A stretch of DNA of 64,000 nucleotides from Mytilisepta virgata. Its lineage: Eukaryota > Mollusca > Bivalvia > Mytilida > Mytilidae. Shown here one piece after another: positions 13,701 through 25,062 of the stretch; within the stretch, counting starts at the first letter, position 1; the number at the start of each line of letters is the position of its first letter. The position numbers and the translations under genes were made by a program. Below the pieces are notes generated by a model. That model was not told the origin of the DNA and made no database searches. It was given only the letters and a program-made list of their open reading frames with translations. The DNA is taken from positions 34,872,001-34,936,000 of the forward strand of contig CM051518.1 in NCBI GenBank assembly GCA_028015205.1. Reading direction: 5' to 3'.

Positions 13701-16700
13701 GATTTCCGACTTATTCCGCTCACTGGAACACCACTACTGTAAACTGCTTAAAAGATGCAGCATTGTCTTTCAATGTTCAATTTGTGAAATTATTTGGCAA
13801 TTTTAAATCTTTTTTTAAACTAGAGGCTCTCAAGAACCTGTATCGCTCACCTGGATTTAACTTGTCCACCATCAGCATCTTATGTGTAGCAGTTACCTAG
13901 GCTAGTTTTCCCATATGTTCAATGTTAAACAAAGTTAGGGTGTGGTGGCTATCTTAGTTGACATTCAAGGTTATCAAACATAATTCTGAAAGAGGACCAT
14001 TTCTGCCAAGTTTGGTTCCAACTGGCTCTGTAGTATCAGACATCTTGGATTTCATATTGGCATGAAAAACATTAAGTTATTAGAGGACCATGTAAGGATC
14101 ATTTCTGCAATGTAACAATTCAATTGCTTTTGTAGTTTCAGAGAAGCAAATTTTTTAACTTCAGCCAATCAGCCAATTGACCCTGGGAGCCATGCTGAAT
14201 TTCGGATCGGCACCAAAAACATACATTTTGTGAAATGCCATTATCTGATCATTCTGGTATAATATTTCTTCCATATGTCAAACAGTTTCTGACAAGAAGT
14301 ATGTATTTCCCATAGGATCCTTTGTTAAATGTCCTGTGGTGGCGGCCAGCACTGATTTCAGATTGGCCCAAAAAACATAGACTTTGTAGAGGAACATGTA
14401 AAGACCATTCCTGCAATATAACAATTCAATTGCTTTGGGAGTTTCAGAAAATATTTTTTTAATTTCAACCAATCAGAGTGCATAAATGGCCCTGGCAGCC
14501 ATGTTGAATTTTGGATCAGAACCAAAAACATAAACTTTGTAGATGACAATCCAATGAACATCCCCACCAAATTTAGGTGAGCTAAAAAGGAAATTTATAT
14601 GAATAACTACATTGGTATTTGTGATGAAACAGCAAATTAGTTCTAATAAATTGATTTTTCAATGCCATAGACATAAAATAATCATAAAAGCTACAATTAC
14701 TTACTTCATCACAGTCATCAGCTATCATTGCTTTGATTGCTTTAAGAACTAAATGAGAACCTACAAATAATCAAAAATTTATCAGCTATTTATTTTTAAT
14801 TTTTATATGAACAGGTAAAACAAATGTACATTGTCTACTATTTCTCAAACTCAAGATGTTTCCGTATCCAATTCTCTCCCTTCAGAAACGGCTTGAATGT
14901 GATATGTTTCACATGCGTGTCAGCTGCTCTCTGAGATAGCCAATCAATTTGTCGTTGTGGTTTGAGTTTGAATATGATACGTTCAAATCTTACGCGACTG
15001 TTTATATTCCATGACAACAAATATGACGCCTTTCTACTGTACAAAAACAGCATCGACAGATGGGATGTCACCCAACTTATTTGAACATTAATCTCAATTA
15101 AAAGAGGTTATAATTTTGTAAAATCTGACTATTTTACTTAAAAATCTGTACAAATCTACAAATTAAAAGTAATAGTACTGATAAATTTCTCAAATTATAC
15201 TTTTTCAGTTAATTCTTATTTTCATATTGATGTAAGGGATAATATTAATTTCGTTTTATAGGTTACTTCCAGTTTAACAGCAATATTGTCAATAGGAGTC
15301 CATGCATTAATGGAGTGATCGAAGCGAGCGAATACAATGTAACACTTTCTTTTATAGCTCTCCATTACATTAGTTATAATGTAAATACATGTACTTTAAT
15401 GTTGGTAGATTAATAACAACATTATATTTGAATTGTCAAAGTAAATCTGGAATTGATTTCCACATTCAAGACAAACAAGATAATTTTATGCATAAATATA
15501 ATGTAAAAAATCATCTTCTTTCCTCATTGTTTTGCACTTTTATTTCCCTAAAAACATTATAGACATTTTTAATTAAAAAGACTACCAGGTTTATCACAGG
15601 TAAATTTATGTTGCCGCCATTTATATTTTTTTACAAAAGTTAGTATCATATGGAAAATGGACCGGACATGATCGGAATCCGCCTGCGTACTTAGACTCAT
15701 AGGGACACTTGCTGCGTCCTAACTACAAAATACGTGTACTAGACCCGTCTAGATGCGTTGTTAGGACCCCTGAAAAAATACCTATTTTTCGTCTTCTGTA
15801 ATCTGAATCTACAGCTAACATAGCAATGTACCCTCTTCGTACCATCTTCTTATGCATATCTAATTTACATACAATAGCACCCACACATTTACCCTCATCC
15901 ATAGCCTGAAATGTTAAATAACAGTATCTGTATATTTTTATCAATTGCAGTTCATAAAGAAAATTTTCTACAATCTATTCTCTCACATGATTTCATCTTA
16001 AAAAAAAAAATCATTTGTTTGCAGTTGACGCGACCTGCAATATTTCATGCGACTAAAAAAAAATGTTGACGAATGTTAAAAGATTTTTTTTTTTAAATAT
16101 TGGGTCCATTCCTTTTTTATTCTTTTTTTGGTCATTGATTTTTAACAGAAATGTATGTCAAAGTCATTTGAGTGCTTATTTCATAGTTAAATATTCATTT
16201 AACAAGTCAACATTGATCTGATTATACTAGCATTAGTATGGCGTCCTCGGAAACGAGGCAATATGGCAAGAAACATCTTCCCTATCTAATGTATGTGCTT
16301 CATTTAGAATCACTTGCTTTTGATAAGTGAGTATGGCAGAGAAAAAAATCCCTCCCTACCCACCTATTTGGAGCATGAATAGGCTATGGCAAACATTTTT
16401 TTTTTAATGATGGCCTTGTTCATTGAATGTAAATCTGTAAGGCCATTTTTTTTTAATTAGTTGGTTTACGGATCCGGTGACCCGATTTTGCCGATTTGAA
16501 GAAAAAAAATAAAATTGAAAGTCAGGGATCGCGCTGTCGGTCGCCAATGTCGCAAATTGCGATTTTTTTTATCAACTGGCGCCTGAAAATATCTGCTGGC
16601 GATTTTTTTGGCGCCTACATTTCCCTGTGTAAAATTATCATCATTTACTGTTCACGTACCAAAAATCGATATGTTGGATAATACAGGTAAGTTTTGTGTT

Positions 16701-19700
16701 TTCTGGAGTGTAAGTTTTGTTTTTTAATACCGCCGATCCTCTGAAATCCGCCATCTCAAAAATAAAAATAAATTAAAATCCTTTTTACATCAAAATTTCA
16801 TAAAAAGATTATAATCCAGTTCGTCAAAAAAATAGATTATCCATCAATAAAATACTTGTAAACATGATCCAAAAATAAAAACTATTTATAGCCGTTAGTT
16901 GATGTCAATTTCCAAAACAAGTTTTATGAAACGAATTTCATAATAGAATCCATGTGGCTTTTAAGTTTGTTTTGTATGAATATCTTGATTCCGTAAGATA
17001 TTGAATCCACTCATTGTATGTTGTCGCAGCCCTTAACAAGAGGCTCACCAGAGCCTGTATCGCTCACCTGGAGTCTGGTTTTCATTGGACAATTAATCAA
17101 CTATTTGACCAAGTTTGTTGCAATTGGTTCAATTGTTCAGGGAAAATTTGTTGAAGATTTATTTTTCATAAGGTTTAATGTTAAAATATGTTCCCTGATG
17201 GTGGTAGTCCTGGCAAGAAGTTGACAAAATTGACCAGGAATAAGGGTGAACCTTAAATAAATGTAACAGAACCCGACCTCAAATTACACAAACCAATAAC
17301 TCCTAAATAGAATTTGGGATTCCCTTCAAAATTTCAGGGTAGGTAGATCTCAATATGGCAAACATTTTTCAATTTACATTTCACTTCTATCTCAAATAGT
17401 TTTGGAGATAAATGCAAAAATGTTAAAATTTTAAAAATTTGACAAAAAAGGGCAATAACTCCTAAATGGGTTTTGGGATTTCCTTTACAATTTCAGGGTA
17501 TGTAGATCTCAACATGGCAAACATTTTTCAAATTTACATTTCACTTCTATCTCAAATAGTTTTGGAGATAAATGACGAAAAATGTTAAATTATGAAAATT
17601 TGACGAAAAAAGGACAATAACTCCTAAATGGGTTTTGGAATTTCCTTCAAAATTTCAGGGTAGGTAGATCTTGTCATGCTGATCAAATTTACCCCACGTC
17701 AGATTTTCAATATCTGTAACGGTTTTTGAGTTATTAGCAAAAAACAGCAATTTACCCCTATGTTCTATTTTTAGTAACAGCGGCCATGTTTTTCGACGAA
17801 TCAAAAATCCCCACATCAGTTCTATGCAGGGTACCCTAAGCAACAATCTTACCAAGTTTCATATGATTTTGAATAGTAGTTTCAGAGAAGAAGATTTTTG
17901 AAATAATAACATAAAAAAAAGCCAAAAATGTGAAAAAAGGGCAATAACTCCTAAATGGGTTTTGGAATTTCCTTCAAAATTTCAGGGTAGGTAGATCTTG
18001 TCATGCTGATCAATTTTATCCCATGTCAGATTTTCGATATCTGTAACGGTTTTTGAGTTATTAGCAAAAAACAGCAATTTACCCCTATGTTCTATTTATA
18101 GTAACGACAGCCAAGTTTTTCGACATTTCAAAAATTTTAAACAATAGAAATTTTCCAGATGCCCTAAAGAACAATTCTGCAAAGTTAGGTTGAAGTCGGT
18201 CCAGTAGTTTAGGACGAGTTAACATTTGAAAAAGTTTACAGACGACGACGACGACAGACGACGACGGACGCCAAGTGATGGCAATAGCTCACATGGCCTA
18301 TGGCCAGGTGAGCTAAAAAGGGAACGGCAGATGATTAAGGTAAAGACAGCAAAAGTTTTAAACTGATCATTTGCAACCTTTGTACATTTGGCAATATAAC
18401 CAAGATTGTTTAAAATAGTCTTCATTGTACATGATTGTCCCTCTTTTTTTTTCTTTTTTCTCCCGACCGACCGACCCTTTTTTTAAAAAAAAAAATCTGT
18501 AAACCAATTAATTAAAAATAAATGGCCTAAGAAGTTTTCTTCACTTTATATCTGGATTATAATTTAGGTACATTAAAATGTGGACCTCCATACTGCAAAT
18601 GAAACTTTTTTTCACTGCCAACTAATTGAAAATAAGCAATATTATAGGCTCATACTATTTGATGAATTTTAGCAGAAATTAATCTTAAACTGAATTTAAT
18701 ACATATGGCAGGGATATAACTAACCGTTTGTTTATTAGGCCTAATATTTTAACTGTATAAGTAAACCATATATTCTAATTAAATTATTACGGAGAAAAAT
18801 TTGTTTAATTTACGATATACTTATTCAAATTAATTCCTCGTCAGACAATGTGAAATCAAAAGCATACAATGAAATTATATCAAACTTGATTTGGTTGTTA
18901 CCATTTTAAAGCAAAAAAAAAGGACTCTTTCTTTTCTTGTGCTCTTGTTCTGTGAATGTGGGGAATTTGTACTGATCTACCGTATCCTTTCCTACCCAGT
19001 ATGACAACATAACACTAGAATATAGGCTACATTGAATTTGTAGCAGCAATTATGTCATTTCAATCACTTAACATAATTTATATTTGGTGTTCCAGCAAGT
19101 TAAGAGTTACCTATTATCAACAATAACATGAATTTGTTAGTATTTTTTTAATGTTTTTAATTGATTTTCATTCTATATTTTTTAGCTATTTAGAATGTTA
19201 ACTATCCTATTCATTTTTGCCAAAATTATGACAAAACATTCAATAAAGAATTGTAAAATTCAATGGTATTACCATATCAAAAGAAATACAAGTCAAATAC
19301 ACAGCCATATTTCAGACTCCAGGATATTCATAATTTATTTTAATTAGATTAACATTTAGAAATGTAAATCTGGAGACTTACCAAAAAACAAAGCTTTGGC
19401 CAATTGTGTATAAAATATCTATAGGTATATATAGAATACGGTTCTGATAAATCTTTTGTTATAAGTCTCATAATGTCTGGCATCTGAAGTTCGGATTCAT
19501 AAACAGTGTATTCAATTCCATTTACAGTATCTTTATCTTGCTCTTCACAAGCATTATTGTCAAGTTCTAATTTATGAAACGATTTACATATGGAAGACTC
19601 ATCACATTGAATACTACACTTGTCACTTTCCTCCTGAATTCCTGCACATGGACACTGATGGGAAGAGTCTGTGCTGGGTTTTACTTGTCTAACAACTAAC

Positions 19701-19894
19701 CCATTTTCATGTTTGTGTCTTATTTTTCCATTTGGTAATATGTTGTTTGTTAATTCATGGCTCAAACAGAATGAATCGTTCATACAGTCATTTTCTACTG
19801 AGATCTTGTCGAGTTTCAATACATTATCTACTTGAGGTTTGAGGGGAAAATTGCTTCCTTTACTATTTAAAGCAGGGCATGTGTCTTCAGACAT
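10762..19894 (-). CDS. NAA30: N-alpha-acetyltransferase 30, NatC catalytic subunit (four coding exons)
   Basis: The exons are 19894..19382, 15905..15782, 14760..14705 and 10899..10762, all with GT/AG boundaries and consistent phases; they encode 276 aa. NAA30 is the GNAT-fold enzyme of the NatC complex, which acetylates protein N-termini beginning with Met followed by a hydrophobic residue, co-translationally at the ribosome. Residues 1-125 or so are low-complexity and poorly conserved, as in the longer human protein (362 aa). From about residue 130 the catalytic domain is nearly identical to the vertebrate one: [77 protein letters not shown], and a C-terminus at LRLKLWLR. The acetyl-CoA loop reads YRRRKIGS, with Lys where the usual R-x-x-G-x-G/A motif has its first Gly. 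Intron 1 (3.5 kb) holds a repeat element with GCTCACCTGG ends. The gene is divergent from COA6. Confidence 0.96.
11210..11580 (+). repeat. Fragment of the GCTCACCTGG-end interspersed family
   Basis: The stretch contains ggcggccatcttag, two related segments (aacaatacttggtcagca and aacaacacttggtcagca about 160 bases apart), and near its end aagtgattgaaatagctcac. The latter matches the 3' end of the fuller copy at 17036-18319 (aagtgatggcaatagctcac). It lies within NAA30 intron 3. Confidence 0.6.
11582..11773 (-). mobile_element. tRNA-derived SINE, truncated copy
   Basis: In reverse complement it shows the same tRNA-like head as the full copy at 25576-25836: a degenerate A box (tgaatggtctaggtag) and B box (gtttgaatctcacctg), then gacaaggattgccaattttc. 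The last 60 or so bases of the element are missing. Confidence 0.8.
12826..13027 (-). mobile_element. tRNA-derived SINE, second family
   Basis: The reverse complement begins ggaaccacctcagtggtctt (A-box-like) and has gcgggttcgatatctgacc (B-box-like) about 45 bases on. It then continues into non-tRNA sequence unlike the 25576 family. Boundaries are approximate and no target duplication was identified. Confidence 0.6.
13821..14588 (+). mobile_element. Non-autonomous element with GCTCACCTGG ends, internally deleted
   Basis: It starts tagaggctctcaagaacctg tatcgctcacctgg and finishes ttaggtgagctaaaaagg, so the ends form a short inverted repeat. The body contains repeated blocks of about 180 bases (gccatgttgaattttggatc / gccatgctgaatttcggatc). 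The GACGACG tract seen in the fuller relative at 17036-18319 is missing. It sits in NAA30 intron 3. Confidence 0.75.
17036..18319 (+). mobile_element. Non-autonomous element with GCTCACCTGG ends and internal tandem repeats
   Basis: The left end reads aggctcaccagagcctgtat then cgctcacctgg; the right end reads ggccaggtgagctaaaaag. The interior holds repeats carrying ggcaataactcctaaatggg and aatttcagggtaggtagatc at about 17450, 17610 and 17940. Just before the right end is a GACGACGACG tract followed by gacgccaagtgatggcaata. No protein is encoded. The organisation (terminal inverted repeat, tandem core, simple tract, right arm) resembles pearl/Helentron-derived elements known from bivalves; that assignment is an inference. 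Confidence 0.8.
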
Positions 19895-20300
19895 TTTAAT
19901 GTGTTCATATATAACATGTTATTTTATCTAACTGCAATATTGGATCAATGTAACGGCGCTACATGGCAGTTTTCTGCGAGAAAACACCTGTTTGCGTTTT
20001 TATCTAAACAGGTGCTTCCATGTTGCTGTGGACTATACACTTCCGGTAAAAAAAAATCGTTCGCTTATAAGAAAATGAAGACCGTTATATGATAAAGTGA
20101 AGCTGCTTATTTTCTGATACAGTTTATAATGAATTTTATGTCGTTAAATGTATCGAAAATATTACTGCTTTTCCTTTCTTGCGGATTAGTAGTGTTGTTT
20201 TCTCGGACTACTTTATTGTGTTGTTCTTTCCTACTGGTTGTTGTTGGTCACTTCCGATTAAAGGGTAACATTGATTGTTATGCAATTTTTAAAGTAAGAA
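19895..20300. promoter_or_regulatory. Shared divergent promoter region of NAA30 and COA6
   Basis: NAA30 starts leftward at 19894, and the COA6 transcript must begin to its right because its ATG-bearing exon opens at a splice acceptor. An ETS-like site (ACTTCCGG) lies at 20039-20046 and a weaker one (cacttccgat) near 20250. A CACCTGTTT...AAACAGGTG inverted repeat occurs at about 19985-20023, placing two E-box-like CACCTG halves about 20 bases apart. ETS sites in a divergent promoter are typical of housekeeping gene pairs. Function is inferred. Confidence 0.5.
20129..20293 (+). other. Candidate 5' exon of COA6, open and in frame
   Basis: A frame starting with ATG at 20129 runs 55 codons to a GTAAGA donor at 20294. 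Splicing it to the COA6 acceptor (21328/21329) keeps the frame open through five codons into the COA6 Met. The predicted extension is strongly hydrophobic (KILLLFLSCGLVVLF). It may equally be an untranslated exon; the family-like start is the downstream Met. Confidence 0.3.
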
Positions 20301-20559
20301 CTTGCTTTTTGACGGAGAAAAGTCAAAATGCCTTATTTTAAGTTTGGTTAAAGTTACACCGGGATGCAGCGTGTCTGAACCTTACGAGTTCAAACTTTTA
20401 ACCTTAAAATTGCTAAAATGTTTTGACTTTTGGCTTTGTTTCATGCAATCAGGGACATTTGAAGACAAAACTTTGACAATTGTGATGACCTCAGCTTTTC
20501 TTTTGTTAACTTTCCCTTCTTGAATAGCAATATACCAGCATCCCCTACGTTTCTCAGCG

Positions 20560-21010
20560 TATCCGATATTCAATGTCATCCGTGAATTACCATGACTTAA
20601 CTAGGGTTTTACTAGGGATAAGTTGATGTCATCACTTATGAAATTTTATGGTCGTCATTGCGAATTGATTGACCATTACAGTGTTCCAATATTGATGATG
20701 TTGGACCTGTTCACATTGTCGAACATTTCATATACCTTTGCCGATTTGTGACTACCACCCGATTGACTTTGTTGAACTTCACGAGAGGTACCATAACTGC
20801 TTACCATACTGGAGCATCTGAGTTCACTCCAGGTTATTAAAGCAATTAGTGTTGTTTAGTGTTTATTTATACAAATACAAATTCAAATTTGTTGTGCTTG
20901 TGGTTGTTCATTTGTCTTCCCAGTTTTGTCTGTCTAATGGATTGCGTTTCTTGGTTTGCTCATTAGCTCTATTTGTCATCGTTATGAGTTATGACAAATT
21001 TTAAGTGAGA
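20560..21010 (+). repeat. Diverged interspersed repeat in COA6 upstream region
   Basis: The stretch carries strings such as actggagcatctgagttcac, gtgttgtttagtgtttattt and tggattgcgtttcttggttt. From family knowledge these look like a bivalve interspersed repeat, but no second copy is present in this window, so the call is tentative. Confidence 0.3.
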
Positions 21011-21343
21011 TATCAGTATACATTAAATTATTCTTATTTTGGTTTAAGATAAACTCAGAATCAAAGTTGTTGTGCACAATTTATGTGTATTTAGTAGGAT
21101 TTATTTTTATTTCATGATTTTATAATATACATGAGTGTTAATCTAACAATTCAGTTGCGAAGTGGAGTTTTCTGATAACTGAAAAATAAGGAATGTACCT
21201 GGAAAGTCTTTGATTTAACCTTGATATCAAAATTTCAAATCTGGGTTCAGATGTGGCAAAAATAGAATTCTAATGAAGTATATATATGTTCTTCATTTTA
21301 ATTCATTTAATTATAAAATTTGTTGCAGATTTTCTGTATTAAA

Positions 21344-22133
21344 ATGACAGATTCTAAAGCACCTACTAAATCAGAAAGAGAGAAATGTTGGGGAGCTAAA
21401 GACAGTTATTGGAATTGTTTGGCTAGATATGAGGATAATCTTGGGACTGAAAAAGCTCACGAAAAATGTGCTGAACTTAGGAAACCATATGAAGAATTCT
21501 GTTCAAAAACATGGGTAAATTGTATTTTCATATTGATTTAATACTGTTTAGAACATATTTCTAAAGGAAGTGATAAGATTAAACCAAGAAGTAATGTGAT
21601 GTAGAATAAATGAAATAGAGAAAAAAAGATAAATGAATTGTGAATAAGGATCAATAAGATTGTTTAAGAAAGTATTATGATTTATACACTGTATTTTTAA
21701 CTTCATTTTCCAATGAAAAACGAAAAATACATTAAAATAGTGATAAAAGAAAATCTGACAGCTTCTTGTATTTGGCTTCTCTTCAAAACTTTATAAAACT
21801 GACCTTATTAGCTTGGAAATTCAGATGCAAAGAATTTTTATTGTAAAACATTAATCTAATACATGATCTATGAAAAATATTTTTTCGAGGTAACAGATTT
21901 CATTTCTTCAAAATGGAGTGCACACATTCATTTTCACTTATAATTATTATGGCTGTTTCACAATTCTTCAAAATGTGTTAATTTAGTTTGGAAATGTTAT
22001 TATTTTGTAGGTAAAACACTTTGACAGAAGAAGAGAATATTTGAAATTTCGATCTCAGATTGAAGCAGGAATGAATCCTTTGCCACCTGAAGAATCTGGA
22101 TTTAAAGCAAGTGGATATAAACCAGAATCATGA
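21344..22133 (+). CDS. COA6: Cytochrome c oxidase assembly factor 6 (two coding exons)
   Basis: The exons are 21344..21514 and 22011..22133, joined in phase 0, and encode 97 aa. COA6 is a small twin-Cys protein of the mitochondrial intermembrane space that helps deliver copper to the CuA site of cytochrome c oxidase subunit 2. The sequence shows its signature: CWGAKDSYWNC (Cys-x9-Cys) and CAELRKPYEEFC (Cys-x10-Cys), then TWVKHFDRRREYLKFRSQIE, which corresponds to the conserved C-terminal helix. The length is close to the short human form. The start chosen is the first ATG after a splice acceptor (tttgttgcag at 21328), so a 5' UTR exon must exist upstream. A poly(A) signal ATTAAA follows at 22190. 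Confidence 0.94.
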
Positions 22134-22189
22134 ATATTGTAGCGTAGATAGCTTTTGTAAAGATTGTGATATTGTTAATACATGTACTT

Positions 22190-22195
22190 ATTAAA
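22190..22195 (+). promoter_or_regulatory. Poly(A) signal of COA6
   Basis: ATTAAA lies 57 bases after the COA6 stop codon, the first canonical-type signal downstream. Confidence 0.5.
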
Positions 22196-22199
22196 GACA

Positions 22200-25062
22200 T
22201 TGATGATTATATTCTTAAGATTCACATAGTTGTTTGAGGAATACATTTCTTGATCTCCTTACTATGGCATATTGTAAGGGTGTACGCACGATTGTTGCAA
22301 TGATGGGTTCCTATGTCCTATTTGACCTGTGGGACCTCTGATAGACTTAATTTGTGAATTGCCAAATTTTGTGCACACTGACATGAAGAGTTAATTGATT
22401 ATGATTTATTTTTTAGGATAATTATATACATTGTAATACCTTTATCTTATATTGTATATTTTGTTTGGCTATTTCCACCTGACCAGAACTGTTTGATGGT
22501 ATCTCTGATCTGATACACATTATCCAAAAAGAAGTCAACAATTAGAAGTTGATCAATATTTGTACTGCCCCTCCTAAGGTTGGGGGTATACTGGTTTACC
22601 TCTGTTATGTCTTTCCTTGTATAACAAAATGATTTAGTCTCAGTCATTCCTGTTTTACGATGCCTGATTTCATTTTTGTTTTGCCTGCGATGAAAGGCGA
22701 GATACAGGTATTACTTTCTGGCGGCGTGGGCATAAACTTTTTTAAACCCTGAATAACTTTGCACACATATTACCTACACTCAAGATCAATGTGATACATT
22801 ATGATATAAATTTTGCTGCAGTACTTGTCTTTTGACCATGACCTTGTTTTCATGGAGCATTGACATCATAAAAATCTCAGCAACTGTAATTTATAGACCA
22901 ACCATATATGGTCTATAGAAAGTTCTTGGTGGGTACATGCCAGTCTGATACCTGTCTCCGGACCATGACCTCAATTTCATGCTTGAGTGACTCCTCTCAG
23001 ATTTTCATGATTAAGCCCATTTCTCATCAAAAATCATACTGGAATGTACCGACCAAGAAACTATCAAAAGACTAAATATAGACCCACCATATTTAGTCTT
23101 TTGATAGTTCTTGGTGGCTACATTCCAGTTTGACACCTGTCTCTGGACCTTGACCTCAATGTCATGCTTTACTAACTTGCTTCACATTTTTGTGATAAAG
23201 TCCATTTCTCAGGAAGTGTAATACCTAGACCCATCATATTTGGTCTATAGATAGTTCTTATTGGATACATGCATGTACAACACCTGAACTTTTTGCTTGA
23301 GTGGCTTGCAATTCATTTTCGTGATTACGCCTATTTCTTGCAAGCTGCATTTTTTTTGTTATACCCTCTGTTGGAGGTCAACAATATCACCAAATATCAT
23401 TGATTAAATTCCTTCAGGAAATTTTGAAGTATGACTTTATTAGGATATAGGGTATGTAAAATTAAACTAAGCTTTTGACCTTGACATTGCATGTAGATGA
23501 TCAAACCTTTTGTATGACACACCCACTGGTGGAGGTCAACAATATTACCAATTATACATTTTAGGCCTTCAGCACAATTGTCAATTGATGAGTTGAAATC
23601 AATGAAATATGCACATCTTGTGCATCAAAACTGGGATGAAAGAATTTAATATTAATTCTTTCACGGCATACAAAATATGTGTTGTTTATTTGGATATGGG
23701 GCATATAAAGTTAAATCAAGTTTTTGACCTTTATGGCATATTAAGTTAAATCAAGTTTTTGACCTTATGGCATATAAATTTAAATTAAGTTTTTGACCTA
23801 TTTGTCACCAAAATTACCAAATGTCGTTTAATTCCTTCAAGGCATTTAAAAGTTCTGAGTAAGATACAGACAAAATGATTCTTATATCAACCTGAATGGG
23901 ATTGTAACAATGTTAGTAGAGGTTTCTGTTGCTATCACCACCTGATGCTGACTTTCAACATTCTGCAGACACATGGTAAATATTCTCTGATACATATACT
24001 ACATTGTAATTTTCATGCACCAGAATTGTGCATCAGAATTGGTATCACAGAGTATTTACTATGTGTGTTATGACCCAGCCAAGTGGGATTGGGATCTTTC
24101 GCCAAATTTTTCACACCTATAGCAAGGGTGAGCTGCTTTAGGCCATATGATGACCCTTAGATGATATCAGTTTCATGTGTAATCTATGAGATGATGTCTC
24201 ATTGGTGCATACCATATATCTGTTCATTTTCATAAAAAAGCAAATTTTGATCTTTGGAGACATTGATATATACACAACTGAAATTAATAATTTAAAAAAA
24301 TACTCATTGGCATGTCCTAACAAAAAATGTCATCCCAAATCATATCTAATAGCTACAAAAATAGACCAAATCAGCAGCACTTCTGTGTGTACCATAATAT
24401 AGGTAGCTACCTCCAGTTTTTGCATTATACAATGTATATAACATCAGTCTTCCAAATTTTTAATCCAACTGAACGTCTCATTGATGCCTACTCCAATTAA
24501 CTCCACATACTTACATTTACTTGTAATATACCCTATGTAAACACACACAGGATATTATGATGGTCAGTTTGAACAATAATTAAGAGCAACATCCCATAGT
24601 TTTAACTTTTTTCTGAAAGTGATTCAACAGAAACCAAAGTATGCACTTGGACAGGTACTGGTAGGACAAGCCATTGAAGCATAAGTTTTGAAAAAAAACT
24701 TTTCAATTGTGAGATTCTTAAAGATGATATATAAAACAATGTAAGTTTACAATCATTTAATTCACAATGATAAAAAATGTTTTTTTTTGTCATTCTTTGG
24801 TTTTAATTGATAAAGTGACAGCACTTTCATAATAATGAAGTAAACAAAACTGAGATACAACAATATTATACATTGTATTGACTTATTTTTAGCACTTTTT
24901 ATGTTCCAAGACACTATTTAGACCATACTATATATTTGACAGGTTTCACCATATAATAAAATAATTTGCTTTATGAGGACAAATCTTGAATGAATTAAAT
25001 TTTTCATTCAAACCATCGTAAAAAAAATGTAAATTTTTGCAACAAAAGTGTGCCTAATGCTG
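22200..25062. other. Intergenic, repeat-derived, no gene seen
   Basis: At 22900-23290 there are diverged direct units of about 170-190 bp sharing agttcttggtgg, tacatgcc/tacattcc and ccttgacctcaatgtcatgc. One unit also has an inverted neighbour that makes the hairpin at 23038-23129. At 23680-23800 a short unit (ttaaatcaagtttttgacct) is repeated three times. No exon is supported. Confidence 0.5.
23038..23129. repeat. Long near-perfect hairpin, about 41-bp arms, 9-base loop
   Basis: The left arm 23038-23079 and right arm 23089-23129 are reverse complements apart from one inserted A and two or three substitutions. The inner 20 bp (actatcaaaagactaaatat) are perfectly paired. The loop is agacccacc. 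Confidence 0.9.

Noticed and set aside
22447..22647. 66-codon minus-strand frame next to COA6
   Set aside because: No similarity recognised and no splice signals; it looks like intergenic repeat-derived sequence.
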